Positions 51,437 through 60,520 of a DNA stretch of 64,000 bases are shown piece by piece. This stretch comes from JADJYF01 sp965278995 (GTDB taxonomy: Bacteria; Pseudomonadota; Gammaproteobacteria; Ga0077536). A program made the position numbers and the translations under genes. Location: assembly GCA_965278995.1 (NCBI GenBank), contig OZ257136.1, forward strand, positions 2,294,001-2,358,000, read 5' to 3'. The notes under the pieces were generated by a model that was not told where the DNA came from, searched no databases, and saw only the letters and a program-made list of their open reading frames with translations. Numbering within the stretch: the first letter of the stretch is position 1; each line of letters opens with the position of its first letter.

Positions 51437-52585
51437 ATGAGTTTATCTGGACGTTACACACCGCCGCCGCGACAGACTGTCGTTTATGGTATTCCAGTTG
51501 CCGAAGCGCTCGAAATCGAGCTGACGCGCCTGGGCGCGGAACGCATCGTGTTCGTGACCAACACCAGTCTTGCGCATCCGGGTGGGCTCGCTGACACCGT
51601 TCAACGTGCGCTCGGCGCGCGCGCTGTCCTGCGTGTCACAGGTATCGGCGCGCATTCGCCGCGCCAGGATGTCATTCGCATGACTGCCGCAATGCGTGAA
51701 CATCGCGCCGATGTTGTCGTCGCTTTCGGTGGCGGCTCGGTGTGCGATGCGACCAAAGTCGCGCGACTGTGTCTCGCCAACGATGTGACGACGACAGCCG
51801 GCATCGACCAGATGCGCGCACCGGCGCTGAACATCAAGGGACCGACGCTGCCGTATCTCGCCATTCCGACCACGCTGTCGGCCGGTGAATTCACCAACTA
51901 CGCCGGTGTGACCGATGAAGTGGCCGGGCGTAAGGAGCTGTACTGGCACGGGCAGGCAGCGCCAGACATGGTCATTCTCGATGCGGCCATGACCGTCGCG
52001 ACGCCGCCGCGCCTGTGGTTCGGCACCGGCATCCGGGCTGTCGATCACGCCGTCGAGACCTGGTGCTCGATCAACGGAACCCCACTGGTCGAAGCCACCG
52101 CACTGCATGCACTCCGCCTGCTGCCGACAGCGCTGCGGGCCTGCCAGAAAGACCCCACCGCGCTGCCACCCCGCCTCGACGCATTGATCGGTGCATGGCT
52201 CTCGGTCCAGGGTGTCGCCAGCGGCACCGATCTCGGCGCCAGTCATGGTATCGGCCACATGCTTGGCGGCACTGCCGGCATGCCGCATGGCGAAACCTCG
52301 TGCGTGATGCTGCCGCATGTATTGCGCTACAACCTCACCGTCAATGCCGATCGCCAGGCCAGTCTCGCTGCAGCGATGGGCAGCCCGGACACACCGGCTG
52401 CCGATATCGTGCAGGCGCTGGTCGCGAGTCTGGGTTTACCTGGACGGCTGCGCGATGCGAACGTACCGCGCGATCTGCTGCCGCGCATTGCCGACGAGTC
52501 GATGAACGATATGTGGATCCCAACCAATCCACGCCCGATCACGCAAGCTTCGCAAGTGCTCGCGCTGCTCGAGGCGGCCTGGTAG
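51437..52585 (+). CDS. Iron-ADH-fold dehydrogenase, maleylacetate-reductase-like
   Basis: A 382-aa NAD(P)-dependent dehydrogenase of the iron-containing ADH superfamily. GGGSVCDATK (98-107) is the nucleotide motif, LPYLAIPTTLSAGEFTNYAGV follows, and ASHGIGHMLGG holds H270 and H274. In GIRAVDHAVE the usual metal-binding aspartate is R200, while H204 remains. Maleylacetate reductases also lack that aspartate, which suggests a metal-independent reductase of an unsaturated oxo acid. The LLM monooxygenase upstream would fit a ring-cleavage route. Confidence 0.85.
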   Translation: MSLSGRYTPPPRQTVVYGIPVAEALEIELTRLGAERIVFVTNTSLAHPGGLADTVQRALGARAVLRVTGIGAHSPRQDVIRMTAAMREHRADVVVAFGGGSVCDATKVARLCLANDVTTTAGIDQMRAPALNIKGPTLPYLAIPTTLSAGEFTNYAGVTDEVAGRKELYWHGQAAPDMVILDAAMTVATPPRLWFGTGIRAVDHAVETWCSINGTPLVEATALHALRLLPTALRACQKDPTALPPRLDALIGAWLSVQGVASGTDLGASHGIGHMLGGTAGMPHGETSCVMLPHVLRYNLTVNADRQASLAAAMGSPDTPAADIVQALVASLGLPGRLRDANVPRDLLPRIADESMNDMWIPTNPRPITQASQVLALLEAAW

Positions 52586-52645
52586 CCGCACCGTCGTGAC
52601 CGTGTACACGCCTGTGACCGACTTTATCGACAGCGAGGTTCCGCG

Positions 52646-53362
52646 ATGAACGACCGACACACTTACACGCCTTCAACTGTGTTTTCGCGACGGCGATTTC
52701 TGACCGCCACGACCACTGCGCTGGCGACAATGATGCTGAACACGACGACGCGTGCAATGGCCGAGGCGGCGCCATTCACCTTGCCTCCGCTGCCCTATGC
52801 CAACGACGCACTGGCACCGGTGATCAGCGCCGAAACCATCGGTTTCCACTACGGCAAGCATCATCAGACCTATGTCGACAACCTGAACAAGTTCACTGCC
52901 GGCACCGAGTTTGCCGACCTGCCGCTGGAACAGATCATCACGGCGACTGCAGGCAAGACCGATAGGATCCCCATCTTCAATAACGCCGCGCAGATCTGGA
53001 ATCACTCGTTCTACTGGCAGAGCCTGAAACCGCAAGGCGGCGGTGAACCGCCAGCAGCGCTGAAAGATCGGCTGATCGATGGTTTCGGCAGCGTCGAAGC
53101 GTGCCGCACTGAGCTGACGGCGGCGGCTCTCGGCCAGTTCGGCAGCGGCTGGGCCTGGCTGGTCGACGATCAGGGCAAACTCAGGGTGGTCAAGACCGCC
53201 AATGCCGATACGCCACTGACCGCCGGCTTGAAACCGTTGTTGACGCTCGATGTGTGGGAACACGCCTATTATCTCGATTACCAGAACCGCCGTGCCGACT
53301 ATGTCGCGGCGGTACTCGGCAAGCTGATCAACTGGGAGTTCGCGTTGAAGAATCTGGGTTGA
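52646..53362 (+). CDS. sodB: Exported iron superoxide dismutase
   Basis: A 238-aa superoxide dismutase. A Tat-like signal (SRRRFLTATTTALATMM, residues 14-30) precedes the enzyme, so it acts in the periplasm. This is unusual for Fe-type SODs. Metal ligands are H68 (GFHYGKHH), H120 (WNHSFYW), and D202 and H206 (DVWEHAYY). Gln at residue 116 (NNAAQIW) and Phe before GSGW mark the iron type and not the manganese type. Starts 60 bp after the dehydrogenase. It could protect periplasmic Fe-S or PQQ proteins. Confidence 0.9.
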   Translation: MNDRHTYTPSTVFSRRRFLTATTTALATMMLNTTTRAMAEAAPFTLPPLPYANDALAPVISAETIGFHYGKHHQTYVDNLNKFTAGTEFADLPLEQIITATAGKTDRIPIFNNAAQIWNHSFYWQSLKPQGGGEPPAALKDRLIDGFGSVEACRTELTAAALGQFGSGWAWLVDDQGKLRVVKTANADTPLTAGLKPLLTLDVWEHAYYLDYQNRRADYVAAVLGKLINWEFALKNLG

Positions 53363-53389
53363 GATTGAGCCGACCCTGGTCAGGCCGTT

Positions 53390-53507
53390 GAATCAGGAGA
53401 CATCGAGCACACCTCGGGCTGGGCCAGCTCGGCCACCGAATCAGGTGACGTCGGGCTGGCCGTGACGGACCGTAAAAGAAGTCTGGTCCGTCACGGCCAG
53501 CCCGACG
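53390..53507. repeat. Complex inverted/direct repeat between SOD and DUF35 genes
   Basis: A perfect 23-bp inverted repeat lies at 53449-53471 and 53485-53507 around a 13-base loop. The direct repeat GAATCAGGNGAC occurs at 53390-53401 and 53438-53449. It sits in the 187-bp gap between convergent genes. A terminator, a REP-like element or a regulator target are all possible. No T-run follows. Confidence 0.7.
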
Positions 53508-53549
53508 GCGCCGAATCCTGCGCTCGACGAAGACTCGGCTCCGGCAGCA

Positions 53550-53987
53550 TCAAGCCACACACCGCCACTGCAGCAAGGTGAAAGGCGGCTCAAGTTCAGC
53601 ATGGTGTTCAAACTCGCCGAGCACCTCGCTACCGATAGCCACCGGCAACTGCGGATCGCCAAGCAGATTACCCACGATCCGCACGCCATCCGCGGCGGGG
53701 ATCTCGATCAGCACGATGAGATACGGACCCTGCGCTTTCAATGCCGGGTGGACCGGATGCCAGACGCGCTGATAGCTGTAGATGACGCCTTCCGGTTCAA
53801 CCTCGACATAAGTCAGATCAGCATTGAGACAGCGATGACAGATCCACTCCGGGCCCCACTGGAAGCGGTGGCAGCCGCGGCAACGTTGCAGCAGCAGCTG
53901 GCCACGCGCCAGACCGTCCCAATACGGTTGATCGAGCGCAGTCGGCGTTGGTGCAGGCAGACCGGGATGCAGATACGGACCGCTCAC
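53550..53987 (-). CDS. DUF35 OB-fold/rubredoxin-like protein partner of the thiolase-fold enzyme
   Basis: A 145-aa protein. Its N-terminal zinc ribbon has CRGCHRFQWGPEWICHRC (four cysteines near residues 36-53), and an OB-fold follows with GVIYSYQRVWHP and PYLIVLIEIP. Such proteins pair with Ltp2-type thiolase-fold aldolases, as ChsH2 does in steroid side-chain degradation. Its start overlaps the thiolase-fold gene by four bases (ATGA), which supports a complex. It is last in the operon. Confidence 0.88.
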   Translation of the reverse strand: MSGPYLHPGLPAPTPTALDQPYWDGLARGQLLLQRCRGCHRFQWGPEWICHRCLNADLTYVEVEPEGVIYSYQRVWHPVHPALKAQGPYLIVLIEIPAADGVRIVGNLLGDPQLPVAIGSEVLGEFEHHAELEPPFTLLQWRCVA

Positions 53988-55165
53988 AGAGTGGCCTCGC
54001 TGCCGAAAATGCAGCTCGACACCGGCGTCACCATCGGACCGGAAATGACCATCGAGACATCGGCCCGGGGAACCTGACTCGTCGACGTACGCCGGATCTG
54101 ACGCACGGCTTCAATGTTCAGCCCAAGACCATGCATATAGCATTCGGCAAGATTTCCCCCACTGGTATTGAGTGGCAGATCCCCACTCGGTGCGAGCAGA
54201 TTTTCGAGCTGGAAAAAATCGTTCGCTTCGTCCGCCGTGCAGAATCCGTGCTCGACGATACTCATCAAAACCCCGCCCGTGAAATTTTCGTAGCTTTGCA
54301 GGACGTCGACATCGGCCGGCCCGAGATGGGCCATCGCGAACAGCCGCGGTGCCAGCGTCTGAAATCCCGCGCTGGCGTAATCGGGCATATTGTGTACCGG
54401 CGCGCCCGTCCGGTGCGGACTGCCGGCAACCGAAGCCAGTAGATAGCACAGCGGTTGTGGGAAATTCTGCGCGCGCTCGGCCGAAACCAGGATCATGGCC
54501 GCGGCTCCGTCGTTCTCGAGGCAACAGTCGTAGAGATGGAACGGTTCGACTATCCAGCGCGAATTATCGTAGGTTTCCGGCGTCAACGGTCGGCCGTGCA
54601 TGACGGCACGCGGATTGGCTTGCGCATGGTGATAACTGGCGAGCGCAATCGCGCGGAACGCTTCCTGACGGACGCCGTGCTCGTGCATGTAACGCTGCAC
54701 TTTCATGGCAAACATCTGCGCTGGCGACATCAGGCCGTAAGGAATCGTGTGCGCAGCGTTACCGCTGACTGTCGCGCTCTGCGCGCCTTGCCCGAAGCGC
54801 CCGAACTGGCCTTGGGCGAGTGCCCGGAACACGACCACACATTCGGCCATACCGGTGATGATTGCCGCGGCGGCATTGCCGATGGCGGCCGATCCGCCAC
54901 CGCCGCCGCCACCCCATTGCATCGAGGCATAGCGCAATTCGCGGCAACCGAGTGCGGCCGACAGCTGCGATGGGTCGCTGCGATCGTTGCTGTACGAGGC
55001 AAAGCCATCGATATCGCGTGGTGGTATGCCGGCATCGGCACAGGCTTTCATAATAGCGTCGAGGGCGAGCTTGAACTCGGCGTGCGGCGATTGCCCCCGT
55101 TTGTAATAGGTCGTCTCGCCAATACCGATGACCGCGGTGCGTCCGCGTAGCGCTGCCTGGGCCAT
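53984..55165 (-). CDS. Thiolase-fold protein of the Ltp2/SCP2 type, lacking the thiolase cysteine
   Basis: A 393-aa thiolase-superfamily protein. The nucleophilic cysteine position is a glycine-rich stretch (WGGGGGGGSAAIGN, 84-97), so it cannot act as a normal thiolase. Y292 (QSYENF) and Y343 (ECYMHG) resemble the tyrosines used by Ltp2 aldolases. Coupling to DUF35 suggests retro-aldol cleavage of a beta-hydroxyacyl-CoA. The P450, CocE hydrolase and NTF2-like proteins in the same operon support a terpenoid or steroid-like substrate, but the substrate is not shown by sequence. Starts at ATG 55165. Confidence 0.85.
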   Translation of the reverse strand: MAQAALRGRTAVIGIGETTYYKRGQSPHAEFKLALDAIMKACADAGIPPRDIDGFASYSNDRSDPSQLSAALGCRELRYASMQWGGGGGGGSAAIGNAAAAIITGMAECVVVFRALAQGQFGRFGQGAQSATVSGNAAHTIPYGLMSPAQMFAMKVQRYMHEHGVRQEAFRAIALASYHHAQANPRAVMHGRPLTPETYDNSRWIVEPFHLYDCCLENDGAAAMILVSAERAQNFPQPLCYLLASVAGSPHRTGAPVHNMPDYASAGFQTLAPRLFAMAHLGPADVDVLQSYENFTGGVLMSIVEHGFCTADEANDFFQLENLLAPSGDLPLNTSGGNLAECYMHGLGLNIEAVRQIRRTSTSQVPRADVSMVISGPMVTPVSSCIFGSEATL

Positions 55166-55168
55166 GCC

Positions 55169-56398
55169 TCAGGCTCGAGCCGTGTCCGCGTCGTGGCGGC
55201 GATAGCGCTCCGGGACACTGAACTTGAAAATGCGCGCAGCGTTCAGACCGAGCACTTTGGCGCGTTGACCGTCGGTGAGCCCGCCCATTGTGCGCTCGAT
55301 GGCGGCGGCGGAATGCGGCCAGGTTCCTTCGTGATGCGGAAAATCATTCGCCCACAAAAAATTGTTTTCCAGTCCAAAGCTCTGCATCAGTTCGAGACCC
55401 GGCCGATCCTCGCCGAAACTCGCGAAACCGTTGGCGCGAAAATAATCGCTGGGTAACGCCTTGAGTTTGGGACGCACCCACATGTGATGCTTGTGGTAGG
55501 CCTCATCCATCGCCGTCAGCGCCCATGGGACCCAGCCGATGCCGGCTTCGATGCTGCCGAAACGGAGCGTCGGAAATCTTTCGATGACACCCGCAGCGCA
55601 CAGATTGATCAGCGGCTCCATCGTCGGTGCGAGCGAATGCACGGCGTAGTTGATGACGGCGCCGCCATTGCCACGTGCGGTCCGCGGATCGCGGCCGGTC
55701 GAGACATGAAACGTGATGGGCAAATCAGTCGCCACAATCGCCGACCACAACGGATCGAACTGCGGCAGGTTGTAGTTGGGATGCTCATGATCGGGCGCAC
55801 CCCACACCGGCTTGCACGGCAGCGCAAGACCCTTGAAGCCGCACTTGGCGACGCGTTCCACTTCGGTAATTGCGCCATCGAGATCGGCGGTCGCGATGCA
55901 GGCCATCGGCGCCAGTCGGTCGTTGTAAGCGGCAAACGTCTCCCACGCCCAATCGTTATAAGCGCGACACATCGCCTGGCTGAACGCCGCATCCGGCGTG
56001 GCCCAGATAGTCAGTCCCTTGTTCGGAAACAGCACTTCGCAATCGACGCCGTCGCGAGCGAGCGCGGCAAGGCGCTCGTCAGGCGTTTTGCCCGAGCGGC
56101 TGCGCTCGAGGTCTTCCCCTTCGAGCGGCACGTTCATCAGCCGCATCGGGCGAAAACCTTCGCTTTTCTGCAGCTTTTCGCCGTCGCCGCCGAGCACGAT
56201 GCCGGGCAGCCGAGAGCGATACTTCGCGTCCATGCGCGCCGTCAGAAAATCGTCGGGTTCCTGCACATGGCAGTCGGCTGAAACGATGAAAAATTTATCG
56301 GCGTCGTCGGCACGCGCCGAGCGTATCCAGCCGTCGTTGCCCGGCGTGTGTACCCGCCAGCGGTTGTTGGGATCGAGATCCTCAGTGACTGTCTGCAT
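55169..56398 (-). CDS. Amidohydrolase family 2 (PF04909-type) protein
   Basis: A 409-aa metal-dependent hydrolase or decarboxylase. IVSADCHVQEPDDFL near residue 40 is the metal site region, and LGAGYVCL-like FPTLRFGSIEAGIGWVPWAL and NFLWANDFPHHEGTWPHS give later metal and catalytic residues. Family members include ring-cleavage hydrolases and aryl decarboxylases. It ends three bases before the thiolase-fold gene, so it is in the same operon. Substrate unknown. Confidence 0.86.
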   Translation of the reverse strand: MQTVTEDLDPNNRWRVHTPGNDGWIRSARADDADKFFIVSADCHVQEPDDFLTARMDAKYRSRLPGIVLGGDGEKLQKSEGFRPMRLMNVPLEGEDLERSRSGKTPDERLAALARDGVDCEVLFPNKGLTIWATPDAAFSQAMCRAYNDWAWETFAAYNDRLAPMACIATADLDGAITEVERVAKCGFKGLALPCKPVWGAPDHEHPNYNLPQFDPLWSAIVATDLPITFHVSTGRDPRTARGNGGAVINYAVHSLAPTMEPLINLCAAGVIERFPTLRFGSIEAGIGWVPWALTAMDEAYHKHHMWVRPKLKALPSDYFRANGFASFGEDRPGLELMQSFGLENNFLWANDFPHHEGTWPHSAAAIERTMGGLTDGQRAKVLGLNAARIFKFSVPERYRRHDADTARA

Positions 56399-56507
56399 GC
56401 CTGCCGCCTACCGCGTTATCTGGAGCGGCCTAGTCTACCCGGGAGCACACCCGAGCAGTTAGGACCCAGGTCCTTAGCGTGCTGCCATTCCCGTCAACTG
56501 CATTCCA

Positions 56508-58250
56508 CTATCGGTCTACGATGGGCAAGATTACATGGGAAGGATGGGCTCGATCATGGAGCACCGCATTGTGCGCGACCTGGAACTCCGCCGCGGTCGC
56601 GGTCGAGATGATGCCGCCATGATTCGGATTGCGATCGAAACGCGGAAAATTGCTGCTCGATACTTCGAGCCGCAGACGATGTCCTGTTTTGAACAGGTTG
56701 GCAGTGGCGACGAGATCCAGCGTCAGAGTGTAGACCTGGCCTGGCGTCATCAATGCCGGATGTGACAGCGATTCACGGTAGCGCGCCCGCAGAATGCCGT
56801 CAGTGAGGATGATTGCGCGGCCATCCGGATGAACGTCGACCAGTTTACCGGTGAAGTCGGTGTCGGTTGCCGACGACGTCACGTGCAGCACCAGGGTCAC
56901 CGGGCCGGTGACTTCCGTATCGTGTAACAACGGCGCGCTGGTGTAACACAGAACGTCGGCGCGGGACTCGACTTCGCGCTGATCGCGCGGCCCGGCATTC
57001 GCGGCAACGAACAAGCCAGGCAGAAAAGTCGCACCGCCGACGGTCGGAACGGGATCGTGCGGATCGTAGGTATAGCTGTCTGGCGGTTCGGCGCCAGGCG
57101 CGGTCGTCGATAGATGGCCATCACCGGTAGCGCTGTTGGCGTGTCCGTCGCTGTGTAGATACCAGTGTTCCCAGCGTGTGTCCGGTAACGGCCAGTCGGC
57201 TTCTTCTCGCCATTGATCGCGACCCATGACGAATAGCCGAACTGGCGCTGCCTCGGGCACGCCATTGTCGATCCCTTTCAACCAGTGATCGAACCAGCGG
57301 ATCTGCATGGCGGTGACATCGGCCACACCGTCGTGCGCCATCAGACCGAAGTTCTTCTCGGGATAAACACCACCGTTGTAACCGTGCACCCACGGGCCGA
57401 CCACGAGCCCTTGATGCGAGCGCGCCTGCGCGCTGCCGCCGTGCGCTTTCATGCCGCAGTAGTTAGCCAACGTGCCACCGAGAAAGAGATCGTACCAGCC
57501 GCCGAAATTCAGCGCCGGCGTCGTGATGCGCGCATAGTGCTCGCGGGGTGCGATGGCGGCCCAGTAGTCGTCGTAATCCGGATGCGCCAACCAGTCGGCA
57601 AAATACGGCGCCAGATCGCTCAACTCCGGATGTGCGCTCAACGGCAGGTTCGCATACGACGAATTCACGCCGTCGGCGGCGCCTATCGCCTGGCCGAGAT
57701 CGGCCAGGCTGGCTTCTCCGCGGCCGAGTCGGCGAACGACTTCACCGACGGCGAACGTCGCCGTAGCCCACTGCAGCATGAAGCCAAGCTGAAACGCACC
57801 ACCTTGATAGGTCCACTTATCGTGATACTGATCGGTGGTGATAAAAGGCGCGATGGCTTTTAGCGCCGACGGGGCCTCGGCGGCGGCCAGCCATTGCGTG
57901 GCGCCGTAATAGGAAGCGCCCATCATACCGACCGCGCCATTGCACCACGGTTGCTCCGCGGCCCAGGCGATCGTATCGACGCCGTCGGCGGCTTCCTGAA
58001 AATACGGGTTGAATTCGCCTTCGGACTGGAACGTGCCGCGACAATCCTGCACCACGACAGCGTAACCCGCCTGTGCGACGCGCAGGATATCGCCGCTCAG
58101 AAACAGGAGTACCGGTTGCTCCTTGTTGTACGGCAGGCGCATGACGACGGCGGGCCACGGCCCCCCGTCGGCCGGGCGGTAGATATCGGTCGACAGTCGG
58201 ATGCCATCGCGCATCGCAACAGACAGGCTCTTTTCAATGTGCAGATTCAT
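56508..58250 (-). CDS. CocE/NonD family hydrolase
   Basis: A 580-aa X-Pro peptidase-like/cocaine-esterase family serine hydrolase. The alpha/beta-hydrolase nucleophile is S113 in MGASYYG. TDIYRPADGGPWPAVVMRLPYNK and VVVQDCRGTFQSEGEF are typical. The C-terminal jellyroll (CYTSAPLLHDTEVTGPVTLVLHV) is also present. It likely hydrolyses an ester or amide of a xenobiotic-like compound. The 109 bp before the amidohydrolase and 18 bp after the NTF2-like gene fit one transcript. Confidence 0.88.
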   Translation of the reverse strand: MNLHIEKSLSVAMRDGIRLSTDIYRPADGGPWPAVVMRLPYNKEQPVLLFLSGDILRVAQAGYAVVVQDCRGTFQSEGEFNPYFQEAADGVDTIAWAAEQPWCNGAVGMMGASYYGATQWLAAAEAPSALKAIAPFITTDQYHDKWTYQGGAFQLGFMLQWATATFAVGEVVRRLGRGEASLADLGQAIGAADGVNSSYANLPLSAHPELSDLAPYFADWLAHPDYDDYWAAIAPREHYARITTPALNFGGWYDLFLGGTLANYCGMKAHGGSAQARSHQGLVVGPWVHGYNGGVYPEKNFGLMAHDGVADVTAMQIRWFDHWLKGIDNGVPEAAPVRLFVMGRDQWREEADWPLPDTRWEHWYLHSDGHANSATGDGHLSTTAPGAEPPDSYTYDPHDPVPTVGGATFLPGLFVAANAGPRDQREVESRADVLCYTSAPLLHDTEVTGPVTLVLHVTSSATDTDFTGKLVDVHPDGRAIILTDGILRARYRESLSHPALMTPGQVYTLTLDLVATANLFKTGHRLRLEVSSSNFPRFDRNPNHGGIISTATAAEFQVAHNAVLHDRAHPSHVILPIVDR

Positions 58251-58268
58251 CGACCGGAACCACCCTGT

Positions 58269-58742
58269 TCAGCTGTCGCGCCGCTGGCCCAACCATGGAT
58301 AACGCGCGGTATCCTGCGCGGCATAATCCGGGTCGAGGTAAATGAACACGCGCTGGATCTGCCAGTCGCGAATTTCGAACACATCGCAGAAGCGGCCTGC
58401 TCCCCATTCCGTCACACCAGCGCGCCAGACTCCGTCGCGGTGTTCGCCATGACTGGTGCCCTCGCAAACGACGACATCGCCACCGGAAAAGGTCCAGTTG
58501 AACGTCGCATAGTGATGCGTAATAGTCTTCAGCGTCGCGCCAACTTCGCTGTACATGCGAATGATTTCATCCTTGCCCGACGCCAGTCCCCATTTGGGAA
58601 AATAGGCCTGTGCATCGATCGCAAACAGATCAAACATCGACTCGCCGGTCGCGGTCACCCCCCCGCTGTCCATGGCCTTGAAATATTCCAGCGCGACGGA
58701 CTTGCGCTGTTCATCGGTCATCGTCTGGCGGGTCAGGGTCAT
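58269..58742 (-). CDS. NTF2-like (SnoaL-type) protein
   Basis: A 157-aa protein of the NTF2/SnoaL fold. ALEYFKAMDSGG, DAQAYFPKWGLASGKDEIIRMY, TWTFSGGDVVVCEGTSHG and RFCDVFEIRDWQIQRVFIYLDPDYA are typical strands. Such folds serve as isomerases, dehydratases or polyketide cyclases. The P450 and hydrolase neighbours suggest a catabolic isomerase or dehydratase. It lies 27 bp after the P450 gene. Confidence 0.82.
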   Translation of the reverse strand: MTLTRQTMTDEQRKSVALEYFKAMDSGGVTATGESMFDLFAIDAQAYFPKWGLASGKDEIIRMYSEVGATLKTITHHYATFNWTFSGGDVVVCEGTSHGEHRDGVWRAGVTEWGAGRFCDVFEIRDWQIQRVFIYLDPDYAAQDTARYPWLGQRRDS

Positions 58743-58769
58743 GCCGAAAGCTCCGTGTGAATGTCGACG

Positions 58770-60068
58770 TCAGGCGCGTAGAGTGACCGGCAGCGTGGCA
58801 TAGCCGGACACATGCGTATTCGCGATCCGCGTTGCGCCGGGCGCCAGCGCAAGGCGCGGCAGTATCGGGATCAACGCTTTCAGCATCGACTCAAGTTCAG
58901 TTCGAGCGAGATTGGTGCCGAGACAGAAATGCGCGCCGTAGCCGAAAGAAATATAGTCGTTCGGTGTGCGCCCGATATCGAACCGATAGGGATCTTCGAA
59001 TACGCTCTCGTCGCGGTTGCCCGAAGGGTAGAACATGCATACGGTCTCGCCGGCCCGTATTGACGTGCCGCCAATCTCGACATCGGCAGTCGCGGTTCGC
59101 AGAAAGCTGATGACCGGCGAAGTCCAGCGCAGCACTTCGTCAACGGTGCTGGGCAACAGCCCGGGATCCGCGCACAGCCGCTCACACTGCTCGGGATGTT
59201 CGAGCAGCGCGGCCAATCCACCTGCAGTGGCATTGCGCGTCGTATCGTTGCCGGCACCGATCAGCACGAACAGATAGCCAATCAGTTGCTGCTCGTTCAT
59301 CGGTTTGCCCTGCACTTCGGCAGTGACCAGACGGTTGATGAATTCCGATGGACCGCCTCCGGGGATTCGATGCGCCTGGACGAGCTTCTCGAGATAGAGT
59401 CGGAACTCGTTCATGTTGCGTTCGGCTGCTATTGTCTGCGTCTCGCCAGGCAGCATATTGGCCGGATCGACTTGCCCGATGATCGCCTCTGACCACATCA
59501 GGATCCTGCGCCAGTCGTCACCCGGCAGGCCGATGATCTCGCCGACTGCGGCGAGCGGCAGCATAGCGGCGAATCCGTGCACGAAGTCGCTCACGGCCTT
59601 GCGGCTCGCGTCCTGCTCGAGTCTGGCAATGAATTCGTGCGCAAACCCGCTGGCCAGCGTGTCGAAATGCGCCCGCATGCCACGCATGCAGCCTTGCGTA
59701 AACGCCCAGCTCGTAGCTTTGCGCACCTGGCGGTGACGCGGATCGTCCATGAAAGTCAGATCCGGTGGTTCGCTCGGATCCCAATCGCGCGACTGACCAA
59801 AATCATCGAGTCCACCGCGCAGCAACTCAGCCTCGCCTTTGAGCGCAAGACGCAGACGTGGGCCACCGTTGATGAAAATCTCGGGCTGACTGGAAATCGC
59901 CATGATGTCGGCGTGACGGGTCACTGCCCAGAACGGCTCGATGTCGTCACGGGCATACCAGAACACTGGTGCCTGCTGACGCAGCAGATCCCATTCCGGC
60001 CAGGGGAATCCCTGCTCCGCGTAGCGTTGCGGACGATGAATGTCGATACTTTCAAGATGCAGGCTCAT
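58770..60068 (-). CDS. Cytochrome P450
   Basis: A 432-aa soluble bacterial P450. The heme-binding loop FGYGAHFCLGTNLA has C382 as ligand. The I-helix oxygen-activation motif is GAGNDTTRNATAGG, and the K-helix ExxR is TVDEVLRWTSPV with FLRTA downstream. It resembles class I CYPs that hydroxylate terpenes or steroids, but the family number cannot be set. It needs a ferredoxin and reductase that are not in the window. Its start overlaps the cupin gene by four bases (ATGA). It belongs to the operon ending with DUF35. Confidence 0.92.
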   Translation of the reverse strand: MSLHLESIDIHRPQRYAEQGFPWPEWDLLRQQAPVFWYARDDIEPFWAVTRHADIMAISSQPEIFINGGPRLRLALKGEAELLRGGLDDFGQSRDWDPSEPPDLTFMDDPRHRQVRKATSWAFTQGCMRGMRAHFDTLASGFAHEFIARLEQDASRKAVSDFVHGFAAMLPLAAVGEIIGLPGDDWRRILMWSEAIIGQVDPANMLPGETQTIAAERNMNEFRLYLEKLVQAHRIPGGGPSEFINRLVTAEVQGKPMNEQQLIGYLFVLIGAGNDTTRNATAGGLAALLEHPEQCERLCADPGLLPSTVDEVLRWTSPVISFLRTATADVEIGGTSIRAGETVCMFYPSGNRDESVFEDPYRFDIGRTPNDYISFGYGAHFCLGTNLARTELESMLKALIPILPRLALAPGATRIANTHVSGYATLPVTLRA

Positions 60069-60520
60069 GCAGTGATCTCCTCGACCCGATGGATGGGCGC
60101 ATGGCGGGCAAATTCGGTCACGCGAAACGTGTCGCAGACTGTACCCCGGGTATCGGTAAATTCAATCAGACAATCGCCATCTGCGCGCTGATTGACGTAG
60201 ACAGTGACACCGTCCGGACCGACCACCAGATCGTGCAGCACGCCGGCCGGCTGGCAACAGCAATCGCCGGCGCTGTAGAGCGCGCTGGTCGCCGCCACGC
60301 AGAGCTGGCCGGTCAGGATGTAGACAAAGGTATCGGCGCGGTGATGATAAAATCCGGTATGGTATCCGGCCGGCATGCGCGCAAGATATTCCGCCGTGCG
60401 TTCTGCGACATCGGCAGCAAGGACTTTTATTTCGATGCCCGGACGCGCTTCGAACCAGACGCTCTCGTCATTCAGCGCTATCGCAGGCAGCATACGTGCG
60501 CTTGGCACAGCTGCTGACAT
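60065..60520 (-). CDS. Cupin-domain protein
   Basis: A 151-aa single-domain cupin. The beta-barrel motif runs MPAGYHTGFYHHRADTFVYILTGQLCVAATS with H54, H59 and H60, and the second is GVLHDLVVGPDG with H96. These could bind a metal. Either a small metal-dependent isomerase or dioxygenase, or a sensor without enzyme activity, is possible. The start MSAAVP at 60520 has GGGGAGAG upstream. An in-frame ATG at 60616 lacks family similarity. First gene of the operon and overlaps the P450. Confidence 0.8.
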   Translation of the reverse strand: MSAAVPSARMLPAIALNDESVWFEARPGIEIKVLAADVAERTAEYLARMPAGYHTGFYHHRADTFVYILTGQLCVAATSALYSAGDCCCQPAGVLHDLVVGPDGVTVYVNQRADGDCLIEFTDTRGTVCDTFRVTEFARHAPIHRVEEITA

